From Spirochaetota bacterium (GTDB lineage Bacteria; Spirochaetota; Spirochaetia; Treponematales; Rectinemataceae): DNA of 61,665 nt. Each line of letters starts with the position of its first letter. Within the stretch, counting starts at the first letter, position 1. Shown here piece after piece: positions 8,504-16,403 of this stretch. Position numbers and translations under genes: made by a program. The notes under the pieces were generated by a model. It was given only the letters and a program-made list of their open reading frames with translations, was not told the DNA's origin and made no database searches. The stretch spans positions 1 to 61,665 of the forward strand of contig JAKPBN010000346.1 in the NCBI GenBank assembly GCA_029778945.1, read 5' to 3'.

Positions 8504-8541
8504 AAGCCAGCCAGCCCTCGCTGCGCTCGGGGGGCTGGCTT
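8504..8541. repeat. Second REP-like hairpin with the same apex
   Basis: AAGCCAGCC at 8504-8512 pairs with GGCTGGCTT at 8533-8541 around the shared CTCGCTGCGCTCG apex. It lies 27 nt beyond the stop codon of the acetyltransferase gene on the opposite strand. Confidence 0.65.
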
Positions 8542-8567
8542 CATTGCCTGCCCAAATTCCGCTCAAG

Positions 8568-9098
8568 TCAAGGCTGGGGGGCTGACTCCTCTTTGTTCTT
8601 AATTAGGTATATGCTCTTCACCTTTCCCGACCTTTCCTCGTTTATCCAATACTTCATCCCCACGGCCCTGGCGACGGCCTTGGAGGCCTCATTCTCCGGG
8701 TCGATGACCGCGACCACCTTGTCGAGCCTCTTGGTGTCAAAGGCATAGGCCACGAGGCTCCTGGCGATCTCCTGGGCGTAGCCTTTTTTCCACTTTGTCT
8801 TGTCTATGTAGTAGTTGAGTTCGATATAGGGCTTGTCCTTGATCTCCTTGGGGACCAGGCCGGCGTGGCCGATGGGCTCATGATTGCCCTTGGTCTCCAG
8901 GACCCAGAGGTCGTACTCCTCCTTCCGCGGATCGTCCCCGGTCTTGCGGAATTCCTCGATCAGGAAAGCCTTATCCCTCGGGCCGCCCACAAAGCGGGTC
9001 ATGTCCTCGTCCATCCAGAGGGAGACGAGGAACTTGATGTCCGAGCGCCTCTGGTAGCGCAGGATAAGCCTTTCGGTCTTGATAATTGTGTCATCCAT
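8568..9098 (-). CDS. GNAT-family N-acetyltransferase, RimJ/RimL type
   Basis: 176 aa. It opens with the TERLILRYQRRSD segment typical of RimJ/RimL-like GNAT enzymes. It contains the IELNYYIDKTKWKKGYAQE acetyl-CoA-binding region (Q/R-x-x-G-x-A equivalent) and ends with the usual NEASKAVARAVGM helix. A weak AGGAGC ribosome-binding site precedes the ATG. The acceptor is unknown; members modify protein N-termini or small amines. It is the first gene of a leftward stretch that includes plsY, but the gap of 50 nt and the lack of a functional link make a shared role unlikely. Confidence 0.85.
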   Translation of the reverse strand: MDDTIIKTERLILRYQRRSDIKFLVSLWMDEDMTRFVGGPRDKAFLIEEFRKTGDDPRKEEYDLWVLETKGNHEPIGHAGLVPKEIKDKPYIELNYYIDKTKWKKGYAQEIARSLVAYAFDTKRLDKVVAVIDPENEASKAVARAVGMKYWINEERSGKVKSIYLIKNKEESAPQP

Positions 9099-9148
9099 GG
9101 AAAGCTCCTGGTCGCGGAGGCTTGGGAAAAGGGAGACGGGCCTAGGGC

Positions 9149-9796
9149 CTACTTCGGCTTGAAGATCATGACCTTGCGGAAGAGCTCCGCCTTGCCGGCA
9201 AGATAGAGTCCCAGCTTTCTCCTTACCCCCAGGAGGGTGAGGAGGAAGGCGAAGACAAAGAAGCCCAAAATCACGGGATCGGCGGCAAGGCCCTCAATCC
9301 TGGCCACCAGGAGATAGAGGAAGGGCAGGGAGAAGGCCGTGAGGGCCGCGCAGACCGCGACATAGCCACTCAGGGTAAGGGTGAGGAGAAAGACCGCCAG
9401 GCAAAAAGGCGCAAGCAGGGGAAAGGCCGCGCTGATCGCTCCTGCGGCGGTGCCAAAGCCCTTCCCCCCCTTGAAGCCCGCGAAAACCGGATAGATATGG
9501 CCGAGGACTGCGGCCAGGGTGGCTACAATAAAGAGCGCAGAAGCGGGAGCCGGGGAGGAGGGAAAAACCTTCAGCTGGGTGAGGAGGGCCACGGCCGCAT
9601 AGCCCTTGGCGATATCCACAAGGGCCACAAGGATGCCGGCCCTCCAGCCCAGGACCCGAAAGGTGTTGGTCGCGCCGGTGTTCCCGCTGCCGTGGTCGCG
9701 GATATCGATCCCGCGCAGGAGGCGCCCGGCTAGGATGCCTGTCGGAAAGGAACCCAGGAGATAGCTCGCGATGGCGACGAGGGCTAGATTCAGCAT
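9149..9796 (-). CDS. plsY: Glycerol-3-phosphate acyltransferase PlsY
   Basis: Inner-membrane enzyme that moves an acyl group from acyl-phosphate to sn-glycerol-3-phosphate, the first step of phospholipid synthesis. It is 215 aa with about five membrane segments and all three PlsY motifs: GSFPTGILAGRLLRGIDIRD with GSGNTGATNTFR, then FKGGKGFGTAAG, then a C-terminal conserved segment (RIEGLAADPVILGFF). The length is normal. The HAD phosphatase gene lies 22 nt upstream on the same strand, so the two are probably co-transcribed. The acylating step that follows could be supplied by the PlsC-like enzyme at 52822. Confidence 0.93.
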   Translation of the reverse strand: MLNLALVAIASYLLGSFPTGILAGRLLRGIDIRDHGSGNTGATNTFRVLGWRAGILVALVDIAKGYAAVALLTQLKVFPSSPAPASALFIVATLAAVLGHIYPVFAGFKGGKGFGTAAGAISAAFPLLAPFCLAVFLLTLTLSGYVAVCAALTAFSLPFLYLLVARIEGLAADPVILGFFVFAFLLTLLGVRRKLGLYLAGKAELFRKVMIFKPK

Positions 9797-9818
9797 GGAA
9801 AGCCTCCTTGGCCCGGAT

Positions 9819-10463
9819 TCAGGTTCTCAGGATCTCCCAGCCCGCCTTCAGGGCTTCCTTGCGCAGGATCCTGTCGGGGTTTACGGCGACGGGCTTCCCG
9901 ACGGCCCGGAGAAGGGGGAGATCGTGCCAGCTGTCACTGTAAAAGGCGCAGTCCGCGGGCTCGATGCCCCTGGCTTTGAGATAGGCCAGGATCCTCGAGC
10001 GCTTGCCCTCGGAAAAGGCCGCCTCCCCAAGCACCCTGCCCGTGGCCAGGCCAGCCTCGAAGCCTAGCTCGGTGGCCACTACTTCTGTGATGCCCAGATG
10101 CCGCGCCAGGGGCGCCAGGATTATGCCAAAGGAAGATGAGGCGATCATGACGCCCTCCCCCTCCCTGCTGGCCTGGACCAGCCTGGCCACGACGGCCTCA
10201 TCGATCCGGGGAAGGATGCGGGCGTTGAAGACCTTCTCGGCCAGGCCCTCCAGCTCGGACTGGGCCACTCCCCTGAGAAAGGGATAGGCCCGGGAAGAGC
10301 CCTCCTGGCCAGGACCGGCCAGGCGATAGCGCACAAAAAGGGCGGGCAGGTGCCAAAAAAGGGAGAGACCCACGGTGCCCTCCAGCAAGGCCCTGGCAAG
10401 GTATTCCCTGACCGTGGAGCGGCGGACCAGGGTGAAATCAACGTCAAAGATGTGCAGCCTCAT
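9819..10463 (-). CDS. HAD-IB family phosphatase (SerB-like)
   Basis: 214 aa. It has HAD motif I FDVDFTLV (Asp nucleophile and Asp acid), a Ser/Thr motif II (VMIASSSFG) and motif III with SDSWHDLPLL. An alpha-helical cap lies between motifs I and II, the HAD-IB type found in phosphoserine phosphatases and lysophosphatidate-type phosphatases. The start at 10463 gives the standard N-terminus; the upstream open frame is not conserved-looking. Close coupling to plsY makes a phospholipid or glycerophosphate substrate possible, but phosphoserine cannot be excluded. A run of 11 G residues lies 12 nt upstream. Confidence 0.8.
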   Translation of the reverse strand: MRLHIFDVDFTLVRRSTVREYLARALLEGTVGLSLFWHLPALFVRYRLAGPGQEGSSRAYPFLRGVAQSELEGLAEKVFNARILPRIDEAVVARLVQASREGEGVMIASSSFGIILAPLARHLGITEVVATELGFEAGLATGRVLGEAAFSEGKRSRILAYLKARGIEPADCAFYSDSWHDLPLLRAVGKPVAVNPDRILRKEALKAGWEILRT

Positions 10464-10474
10464 GCAAGGTCCTT

Positions 10475-10485
10475 GGGGGGGGGGG
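10475..10485. repeat. Homopolymer of 11 G
   Basis: Uninterrupted G tract (C on the coding strand of the neighbours) between the lipocalin stop codon and the HAD phosphatase start, next to its ribosome-binding site. Confidence 0.9.
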
Positions 10486-10494
10486 AGATAGGGC

Positions 10495-11031
10495 CTACCA
10501 AACCTGGGGCATTTTCTTGATGTCCGCCACCTTGTAGCCCCGGAGCTCGAGCTTGGACAGGATCTGGGCGTAGTCCGACTCCGACAGCTGGGCCTGCCTG
10601 GCCATGATCCAGACATACTTGTAGTTGTTGGTGCCGATCACCACATAGCGATAGTCCTCGGCCAGCTCGATCACCAGGTAGGGAAGCCTCAGGGGCCAAA
10701 GGGGCTGGACCTTCCACTCGGTGTTGCTGGCCTTGTCCATGATCCAGCCTTTCTGGTGCATGACCTTGGGCTTGCCCGAGGGACTGCCCTTGCGGAAAAC
10801 ATACTCGACCCTGATGATCCCGTCCTTGTCCAGGCTATAGGTCTCGATGCCGTTAGCCGCATCCTTCTCGAAAGGCGTAGGCAAGAGGCCTATGACATAC
10901 CAGGACCCCAGGAAGCGCTGCATATCCATATAGGGCACAACTTTCTGAAAAGGCGCCTGCCTCGACTGGGCCGAAAGCCCCAGGGCCATGGCGGCCATCA
11001 TGACTAGTCCTACCGTAAAAACCTTTGCCAT
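10495..11031 (-). CDS. Bacterial lipocalin (Blc family)
   Basis: 178 aa with a signal peptide (MAKVFTVGLVMMAAMALGLS). It then has the lipocalin signature around FLGSWYVIGLLPTPFEK, the NGIETYSLDKDG strand and the C-terminal W-x-MAR pattern (YKYVWIMARQ). Blc proteins are periplasmic or outer-membrane-attached carriers of fatty acids or lysophospholipids. Here no lipobox Cys is visible, so the protein is probably soluble in the periplasm. It has a good AAGGAG site. The neighbouring upstream gene also encodes a secreted protein with a 22-nt gap, so the two may be one unit. Confidence 0.88.
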   Translation of the reverse strand: MAKVFTVGLVMMAAMALGLSAQSRQAPFQKVVPYMDMQRFLGSWYVIGLLPTPFEKDAANGIETYSLDKDGIIRVEYVFRKGSPSGKPKVMHQKGWIMDKASNTEWKVQPLWPLRLPYLVIELAEDYRYVVIGTNNYKYVWIMARQAQLSESDYAQILSKLELRGYKVADIKKMPQVW

Positions 11032-11053
11032 GTTCTCTCCTTAGCCAAAAGAA

Positions 11054-11713
11054 TCAGTTCTCGGCGGTAAGCTCGACAGAGCTGCGGGGAAGGCCCAGGA
11101 CGGCCGGCGCCTCGAGCCGGAGAAACCGCCCATCGGACTTGCGCAGCCAGAACCGCGAATGGAAAATAAACGATGGAACGCCAGAGACCGTCAGAGAATA
11201 GCCTACGGCGGCCACGGCTTTGCCGCCTATCGTGATAGTCTCGGCCTCCCCACGCTCCGCCCTGAACTCATTGGGCTTGAGGGTCTTCCGGTCGATGGTC
11301 CAGAAGCGCGCCTCCGTCCGGCCCGAGGCGTAAAGGTCCTCGTAGGAGACCTCATGGAGCTGATACCAGGGAAGGTCGCCGATCTCATGGAACCTCTCAT
11401 AGGGCTTTCCCCGGTAGCTGCCCCAGACCCTCACCCGGGAGCCCAGCCTCACAGCGCTGATATCGGTATTCTCCGAATCCACCCGGCGCCGCCAGGAGAT
11501 GGTCGAGCGGTTCTTGTCCAGGGCAAGGCTGTCATACTCACCCACACTGGTGGTCAGCACGGCTGAATAGCCTGAATCGGTCGGGAGGACCTTCTCGTCA
11601 AAGAATACCGTATCCTCCCCTACCCGCCACGTCATCTTGGTCTCCAGGGCGCTTGTGGCCTGGGGGCTGAGGGCCACAAGAGCCGCAACCATAGCATAGG
11701 CGAAAATTGGCAC
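11054..11713 (-). CDS. Secreted protein of unknown function, beta-rich
   Basis: 219 aa, GTG start with a strong AAGGAGGAG site. It has a signal peptide (VPIFAYAMVAALVALSPQATS) and then an all-beta-looking domain: repeated short strands, a WYQLHEVSYEDLYASG segment, an FWTIDRKTLKPNEF segment and a late SFIFHSRFWLRKSDGRFL. The pattern resembles DUF3108-like periplasmic proteins, but I cannot place it with confidence. It sits 22 nt before the lipocalin gene, which suggests an envelope role. Confidence 0.7.
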   Translation of the reverse strand: MPIFAYAMVAALVALSPQATSALETKMTWRVGEDTVFFDEKVLPTDSGYSAVLTTSVGEYDSLALDKNRSTISWRRRVDSENTDISAVRLGSRVRVWGSYRGKPYERFHEIGDLPWYQLHEVSYEDLYASGRTEARFWTIDRKTLKPNEFRAERGEAETITIGGKAVAAVGYSLTVSGVPSFIFHSRFWLRKSDGRFLRLEAPAVLGLPRSSVELTAEN

Positions 11714-11809
11714 GAACTCCTCCTTGGGCTACAGGAGAGAATATCCTGCCCGAAGAGGAGCTAAGTCAAATCCAATTCGCCTAGGGCGAGGACGCCCAGG
11801 GCCAGCCCC

Positions 11810-12439
11810 CTAGATCCAGTGGAGGATCCCCGCAAAGACGACCATGGCCACGATGTCCAGGGCCACGAGGCTCACGATCACGATCCTTTGGACCCGGGGC
11901 TTCCAGTCATAGGCAAAGTTGGAAGCCAGGAAGAAGGGGATATAGACGGTGACAAAGACCGGCAGGGCGCCCCACCAGGGATAGACCCAATGGAAGGCCG
12001 GTGTAGTCGCGAGGAAGATCTCGAAGAGCGAGAAGAAAGCGGCGTTGCCTATGGCTATGAGCACCCTGTTGTTGATGCCCAGGATCTTCGCCTTGGGGTC
12101 CGCGGGCAGGAGCTTGGAAAAGATAACGCCCGAGACGGCGAACATCAGGGAAAGCTCGACGCCGACCCCGACGAGGAGGAGAAAGGAAGTCCCGCCGGGG
12201 ACGGTCCAGAGGGCGTGGCCGGAAAAATGCTGGATGAGGGCGTTGCAGATCTCATAGAGCCAATGGACTGAGTAGAGGGCCAGTCCCGAGGCTACGGCCT
12301 TCCAGTTTCGCTTCTCTATCTCAGTGAAATAGACGTAGACCACAAAGGCAAAGAGGGGGATGAAGTACCACTGGAAGGTCGCAGGGGAGCGGAGGATGGA
12401 GAGGGCCTGGGCCGTGAGCTCGGGGTGATTGAGTGGCAT
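11810..12439 (-). CDS. Six-helix integral membrane protein of unknown function
   Basis: 209 aa with an AAGGAG site before the ATG. Six hydrophobic segments are visible (about residues 23-40, 48-62, 80-108, 127-145, 155-172, 186-207). Conserved-looking polar features inside the membrane region are the HWLYEICNAL segment and an HWVYPWWG loop. No family recognised. The gene stands alone: 96 nt from the next gene and more than 300 nt from the upstream one. A (GGAA)7 repeat lies about 105 nt upstream of the start. Confidence 0.7.
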   Translation of the reverse strand: MPLNHPELTAQALSILRSPATFQWYFIPLFAFVVYVYFTEIEKRNWKAVASGLALYSVHWLYEICNALIQHFSGHALWTVPGGTSFLLLVGVGVELSLMFAVSGVIFSKLLPADPKAKILGINNRVLIAIGNAAFFSLFEIFLATTPAFHWVYPWWGALPVFVTVYIPFFLASNFAYDWKPRVQRIVIVSLVALDIVAMVVFAGILHWI

Positions 12440-12479
12440 GGGCGACTCCTTGGGCGGGAAGGCTGTCTTGGGATGATAC

Positions 12480-12750
12480 TACGCTGGAGGAGCTAGGGGA
12501 AGTCAGGAGAGAAGAAGGAAGCGAGGAGACGCAAAGGCGCAAGGGGAAGGAAGGAAGGAAGGAAGGAAGGAAGAAAGGAGGGGGTTCAAGGTTATGCGAT
12601 TTAAGGTGAAGTATATCAATTTTCTATTTTAGCTATAAACTATATTATTGGGATTCTCTTTCATTCCTATCTCAATCTTCCCTTTGCGTCCTTGCGCCTT
12701 TGCGCGATCTCTCCCTGGCAGAGCTAGTGCGTCTTTGCGCGATCTTTCCC
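12480..12750. repeat. Gene-free stretch with inverted 7-nt periodic arms and a (GGAA)7 microsatellite
   Basis: Between the mogA stop and the membrane-protein start. The arm near 12528-12545 has GCAAAGG/CGCAAGG units. The opposite arm near 12676-12706 has the complement (CTTTGCG, CTTGCGC, CTTTGCG). Seven perfect GGAA units lie at 12545-12572. The unit sequence differs from the two similar elements at 588 and 17757, but the architecture is the same. No gene seen. Confidence 0.6.
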
Positions 12751-13227
12751 CTAGTGCCCTTCCCCGTGGGCCATTGCCCGGCCATGCTCCAACAGGGGCG
12801 CCAGGAGCGTGGCACAGAAAGTGGCCGCCTTTACCGAACCCGGGAAATTGACAATGTACTGCCTGCCCTTCATCCCCGCCGCCCCCCGGGAAAACACGGC
12901 AAAAGGCGTCTCTCTCAGGGACTCGGAGCGAAGCCAGTCCGCGAGGCCGGGGAGGTCCCGGTCGCAATAGGCCAGGGTCGCCTCAGGCGTCAGGTCCCGG
13001 GGCGAAGGCCCTGTCCCGCCCGTGGTGAGGATCCAGTCGGCCCCGGGGTGCCCGGCAAAGGCGGCCTGGAGGGCCTCGATCCCGTCGGGCACGAGCTCGA
13101 GGCTGATGTCCCAGGCCGCGGTCTCGGGAGAGGAGGCCCGCAAGGCCGCCACGATGGCCGGCCCGGAGCGGTCCTCGTAGACCCCGGCAAAGGCCCTATC
13201 CGAAACGGTAATGACAGCGACTACCAC
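12751..13227 (-). CDS. mogA: Molybdopterin adenylyltransferase (MogA/MoaB family)
   Basis: Adenylates molybdopterin before metal insertion by MoeA; cytosolic. It is 158 aa and opens VVVAVITVSDRAFAGVYEDRSG, with a GTG start at 13227. It carries the GEPH-fold signature LTTGGTGPSPRDLTPEA. The C-terminal segment has RGAAGMKGRQYIVNFPGS, where the NFPGS loop matches the family's product-binding site. The gene overlaps the MOSC gene by 32 nt and is last in the cofactor operon. MogA and MoaB are hard to separate on sequence alone. Confidence 0.87.
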   Translation of the reverse strand: MVVAVITVSDRAFAGVYEDRSGPAIVAALRASSPETAAWDISLELVPDGIEALQAAFAGHPGADWILTTGGTGPSPRDLTPEATLAYCDRDLPGLADWLRSESLRETPFAVFSRGAAGMKGRQYIVNFPGSVKAATFCATLLAPLLEHGRAMAHGEGH

Positions 13228-13750
13228 GGCCGACCTCCCCGCCCCGGATCACCCGCACGAAGATCCCCTTGCGGGGCATCACGCAATCCCCCACAAGGCG
13301 GCGGATCTCGCAGGCCGCGTGGCATTCCTTGCCGATCTTGGAGACCTCGAGGACAGCCTCCCCTACCTCGATCCTCGTGCCCAGGGGAAGCTCATGGAGG
13401 GCCAGGCCCCGGGTGGTGATGTTCTCCGCAAAGTCCCCGGGGACAAGGACCGTGGGGGCCCCCGAGGCCGGAGCCGAGGCCGCTGAGCCTCCATCGGTGG
13501 CCGCATAGCCGACACAGCCCGCCTTGGTGGCGATGGTCGCCGAGGCGGCCTCGATCTCCTCCACGGCGAGGAGGGAGACCTGGCGGTTCTCAAAGCCTTT
13601 GACGCCCTCCACAAAGGCGTGGGCGTCCCCGGCCATGCCGGAGCCGGCCACGAGACTCACCCTCTCCACGGGCTTCTTGCGGATCCCGGTGCGGTCGGAG
13701 AGGTTGAGCGAAACTATCTCGAAGTCGCCCTCGGGCGGGATTCCTGCCAT
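13196..13750 (-). CDS. MOSC-domain protein
   Basis: 184 aa MOSC domain (the C-terminal part of molybdenum cofactor sulfurase), a fold that binds or transfers sulfur to molybdenum cofactor. Visible features are GDAHAF near residue 48, the GDFAENITTRGLALHELPLGTRIEVG core and the conserved Cys region GKECHAACEI. The start at 13750 lies 2 nt after the moaC stop, so the genes are coupled; an upstream open frame is inside moaC. In such operons a MOSC protein often takes part in making a sulfurated or bis-MPT cofactor. Exact role unknown. Confidence 0.85.
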   Translation of the reverse strand: MAGIPPEGDFEIVSLNLSDRTGIRKKPVERVSLVAGSGMAGDAHAFVEGVKGFENRQVSLLAVEEIEAASATIATKAGCVGYAATDGGSAASAPASGAPTVLVPGDFAENITTRGLALHELPLGTRIEVGEAVLEVSKIGKECHAACEIRRLVGDCVMPRKGIFVRVIRGGEVGRGSRCHYRFG

Positions 13751-13752
13751 AC

Positions 13753-14208
13753 TCACTGGGTCTCCTTGGTCTTCTCGAGGAGGCTGATCTCCCCGATGCG
13801 CATGCCCTTGTCCACGGCCTTGCACATGTCATAGACCGTGAGGGCCGCCACGGAGACCGCCATCAGGGCCTCCATCTCGATTCCGGTCTTGTCCGTGCAG
13901 ATCGCGACGCTCTCGATCGCCACTCCCCCCTCGTCCAGGACGAGGGAGAGGTCGACCTGGTCGATCTCGATATTGTGGCAGAGGGGGATGAGGTCGCTCG
14001 TGCGCTTGGCCGCCATGACGCCGGCTATCTTGGCGACGGCCAGGACATCGCCCTTGGCAAGGCCGTTGGCCCGCACCAGGGCCACCGTCTCCGGGGCCAA
14101 GTCGATGCGGCCCCTCGCCCGGGCCGTCCGCCTCACCCGGGGCTTCTGGGAGACGTCGACCATCCGGGCCCTGCCCTCGCTGTCCACGTGGCTCAGCTCT
14201 TTGTCCAT
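13753..14208 (-). CDS. moaC: Cyclic pyranopterin monophosphate synthase MoaC
   Basis: Converts the MoaA product (3',8-cyclo-H2GTP) to cyclic pyranopterin monophosphate. It is 151 aa, the normal length. It has the N-terminal LSHVDSEGRARMVDVSQK, the IPLCHNI motif and the DMCKAVDKGM active-site segment. It lies between moaA (4 nt upstream) and the MOSC gene (2 nt downstream) on one transcript. Confidence 0.95.
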   Translation of the reverse strand: MDKELSHVDSEGRARMVDVSQKPRVRRTARARGRIDLAPETVALVRANGLAKGDVLAVAKIAGVMAAKRTSDLIPLCHNIEIDQVDLSLVLDEGGVAIESVAICTDKTGIEMEALMAVSVAALTVYDMCKAVDKGMRIGEISLLEKTKETQ

Positions 14209-14212
14209 CGCC

Positions 14213-15010
14213 CTAGCCTCCTATCTGCCCGACCTCGAGGCCGTCGCCCACTCCGCCCGAGGGCGGCTTGGCCCCCACGGCCTGGAGGATCGAAGCCTCG
14301 ATGTCCTTGAAGTCCACTGGAAAGGAGAGGCCCGAGTGGAGGCAGGGCCGCAGGGTGCCGTCCGCGAGAAGGCGGAGGCGGTCGCAGTTGCCGCAGCGGG
14401 GGGGCCTGTCGTAGTCCCCGCCGTCGACCTTCTGGCCATGGATGTCGTAGCGCGCGATCAGCTGGACCTGGGCGCCGACCTTGGCGGCATAGGCTCGCAA
14501 GGCCGCGAGCTCGGCCTCGCTGGAGTCCTCGAGGACCACGACGTTGAGCTTGACCGGGAGGCCGGCCGCCCGGGCCGCCTCGACGCCGAAAAGGCAGTCC
14601 TGGAGCAGTCCGCCCCGGGTCAGTTTCGCATAACGCTCCGGATCCATGGAGTCCAGGGAGATGTTGACCGAGCCGAGGCCGGCGGCGGCCAGGCTGGAGG
14701 CCAGGGGGGCGAGGAGGGTTCCGTTGGTGGTCATGCCCACCTTCGTGATGCCCGGGATCCGGGCGATCATGCCCACGAGATCCACGATGCCCTTCCTCAC
14801 CAGGGGCTCGCCCCCGGTGAGGCGGATCTTGCGGACCCCTAGGCGGGCCGCGGCGGCTACCACGGCGGCGATCTGCTCGAAGGAGAGGATGGCCTTGCGG
14901 TCGAGGTGCTCGACGCCCTCCTCGGGCACGCAGTAGACGCAGGCCAGGTTGCAGCGGTCGGTCACGGAGACCCTAAGGTAGCTTATCTCACGCCCGGAGG
15001 AGTCGAACAT
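14213..15010 (-). CDS. moaA: GTP 3',8-cyclase MoaA, shortened form
   Basis: Radical SAM enzyme for the first step of molybdenum cofactor synthesis. It has the N-terminal cluster motif CNLACVYC (first Cys at residue 20), the LTGGEPL SAM-binding segment and a second cluster CGNCDRLRLL...CL (Cys at 206, 209, 223). The essential C-terminal Gly-Gly is present. It is only 265 aa; the distance between the two clusters is about 50 residues shorter than in usual MoaA (about 330 aa). The lost segment lies after QLIARYDI, near the GTP pocket. It overlaps moeA by 23 nt and has an AAAGGAAG site. Confidence 0.87.
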   Translation of the reverse strand: MFDSSGREISYLRVSVTDRCNLACVYCVPEEGVEHLDRKAILSFEQIAAVVAAAARLGVRKIRLTGGEPLVRKGIVDLVGMIARIPGITKVGMTTNGTLLAPLASSLAAAGLGSVNISLDSMDPERYAKLTRGGLLQDCLFGVEAARAAGLPVKLNVVVLEDSSEAELAALRAYAAKVGAQVQLIARYDIHGQKVDGGDYDRPPRCGNCDRLRLLADGTLRPCLHSGLSFPVDFKDIEASILQAVGAKPPSGGVGDGLEVGQIGG

Positions 15011-16262
15011 CGACGGAACTTCCTTTGTCGAGCCTGGCCTCGCCTATCTCGAGGCGAAGCAGGCCATCTGCCCAGGCCAGGGCCTGGACCATTGTGGAGC
15101 CGGTATACCGGACGGGCCTGGCCTCCATGGAGGCCGAGCCGGCCGGGGAAGGCCCGATTTTCACGGGCAGGTACTCAAGCCTCTCGGTGTCCTGCCTCTC
15201 CACGGCCTCCCCAAGGCTAGCCCGCAGGAGCCTGGGAGCGGGGTCGAGGCCCTGGAAGGCGGCGATGGCGGGGCGGACAAAGAGCTCGAAGCCCACAAAG
15301 CTCGAGACCGGGTTGCCTGGAAGGGCAAAGACCAAGACGGGGCTCGCCCTCCCCTGCCCTGGGGCTCCGCCTTGCCCTGGCGCAAGGCGCCCAAACCAGA
15401 GAGGCTTGCCGGGCTTCATAGCCAGCTTGTGGAAGATCCTCTCCACCCCCAGGGAAGCCAGGAGGCCCGGGAGGTAGTCGAATTCCCCCATGGATACCCC
15501 CCCCGAGGACAGGAGTATATCACACTCCCCCAAGGCCTGGACGAGGACGGCCTCGAGGAGGCGGGGATCGTCCCGGACTATGCCATAGCGCCGGACCTCG
15601 GCCCCGGCGAGCTGAGCCAAGGCGGCGAGGGTCGGGCCGTTGGTGTCGTATATGGAGGTGGGACCGAGGGCTTCCCCGGCGGCCCGGAGCTCGTCCCCGG
15701 TGGAGAGGACCCCGACTAGCGGCCGGCGCCCCACCTCGGCCTGGCCGTAGCCCGAGGAGGCCAGGACCCCCAGGTCCTGGGGACCCAGGCGGCGGGGTCC
15801 GATAAGGAGGGCTCCGGCCCGCAGGTTGGCCCCCTTGGGATTGACGTTCCGCCCGTCCTCGGCTTGGGTAAGGACGATCCACTCCCCTTCCAGGCCCGGG
15901 GTCTTGAGGGGGGCCGTGCGCTCGACCCGATGGACCATCGTCGCCCCCGGGGGCAGGGCCGCCCCGGTCATGATGCGGACACAGTCCCCGTCGGCCAGGG
16001 AGGGGAGGAGACCAGAGCCCGCCGCCGCCGTCCCGACCACCCGAAACTGGCTACCGGCCGCGGGCGGCTCCGGGAGGGCCAGGGCAAAGCCATCCATGGT
16101 GGCCCGGTCAAAGGGCGGCTGGTCAAAGCGGTTGGACAGCTCGGCCAGGAGGACCCTCCCCAGGCACTGGTCCAGGGGGAGGACTTCGACGCGGGGAGGG
16201 GCAATCGAGGCTAAAACGAGGTCGAGGGCCTGGTCCGGATGGAGGAGGACGGGGCTTGGCAC
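14988..16262 (-). CDS. moeA: Molybdopterin molybdenumtransferase MoeA
   Basis: Inserts molybdate into adenylated molybdopterin. It is 424 aa from the GTG at 16262, chosen because AAGGAAGGA precedes it; an ATG at 16322 has no such site. It contains the MoeA features DQCLGRVLLAEL and PFDRATMDGFAL, the GEPH motif SSGGVSMGEFDYLP and the LPGNPVSS loop. It is first in a leftward operon moeA-moaA-moaC-MOSC-mogA. MoaD, MoaE and MoeB, needed for molybdopterin synthase, are not in the window. Confidence 0.93.
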   Translation of the reverse strand: MPSPVLLHPDQALDLVLASIAPPRVEVLPLDQCLGRVLLAELSNRFDQPPFDRATMDGFALALPEPPAAGSQFRVVGTAAAGSGLLPSLADGDCVRIMTGAALPPGATMVHRVERTAPLKTPGLEGEWIVLTQAEDGRNVNPKGANLRAGALLIGPRRLGPQDLGVLASSGYGQAEVGRRPLVGVLSTGDELRAAGEALGPTSIYDTNGPTLAALAQLAGAEVRRYGIVRDDPRLLEAVLVQALGECDILLSSGGVSMGEFDYLPGLLASLGVERIFHKLAMKPGKPLWFGRLAPGQGGAPGQGRASPVLVFALPGNPVSSFVGFELFVRPAIAAFQGLDPAPRLLRASLGEAVERQDTERLEYLPVKIGPSPAGSASMEARPVRYTGSTMVQALAWADGLLRLEIGEARLDKGSSVDVRLLRA

Positions 16263-16374
16263 GGTTCCTTCCTTGTACCCGGATAAAGCCGCTCTTTTCG
16301 GAGCGAATGCGGGCCGCCTCATTTATATCCGACCTTCCTTATGGCAGGTCAAGGAGGCTATGGACGATAATTAA

Positions 16375-16403
16375 TTGACAAGCAAGGGGTATCGTGCTTT
16401 ACT
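16375..16403 (+). promoter_or_regulatory. Promoter of the SQ importer operon
   Basis: TTGACA (16375-16380), 17-nt spacer, TTTACT (16398-16403). The same -35/spacer/-10 design is used on the opposite strand before the SQ catabolic operon (31415-31387). The -10 lies within the operator palindrome. Confidence 0.7.

Noticed and set aside
12545-12572. CRISPR array
   Set aside because: Tandem GGAA units without spacers; no cas genes in the window.
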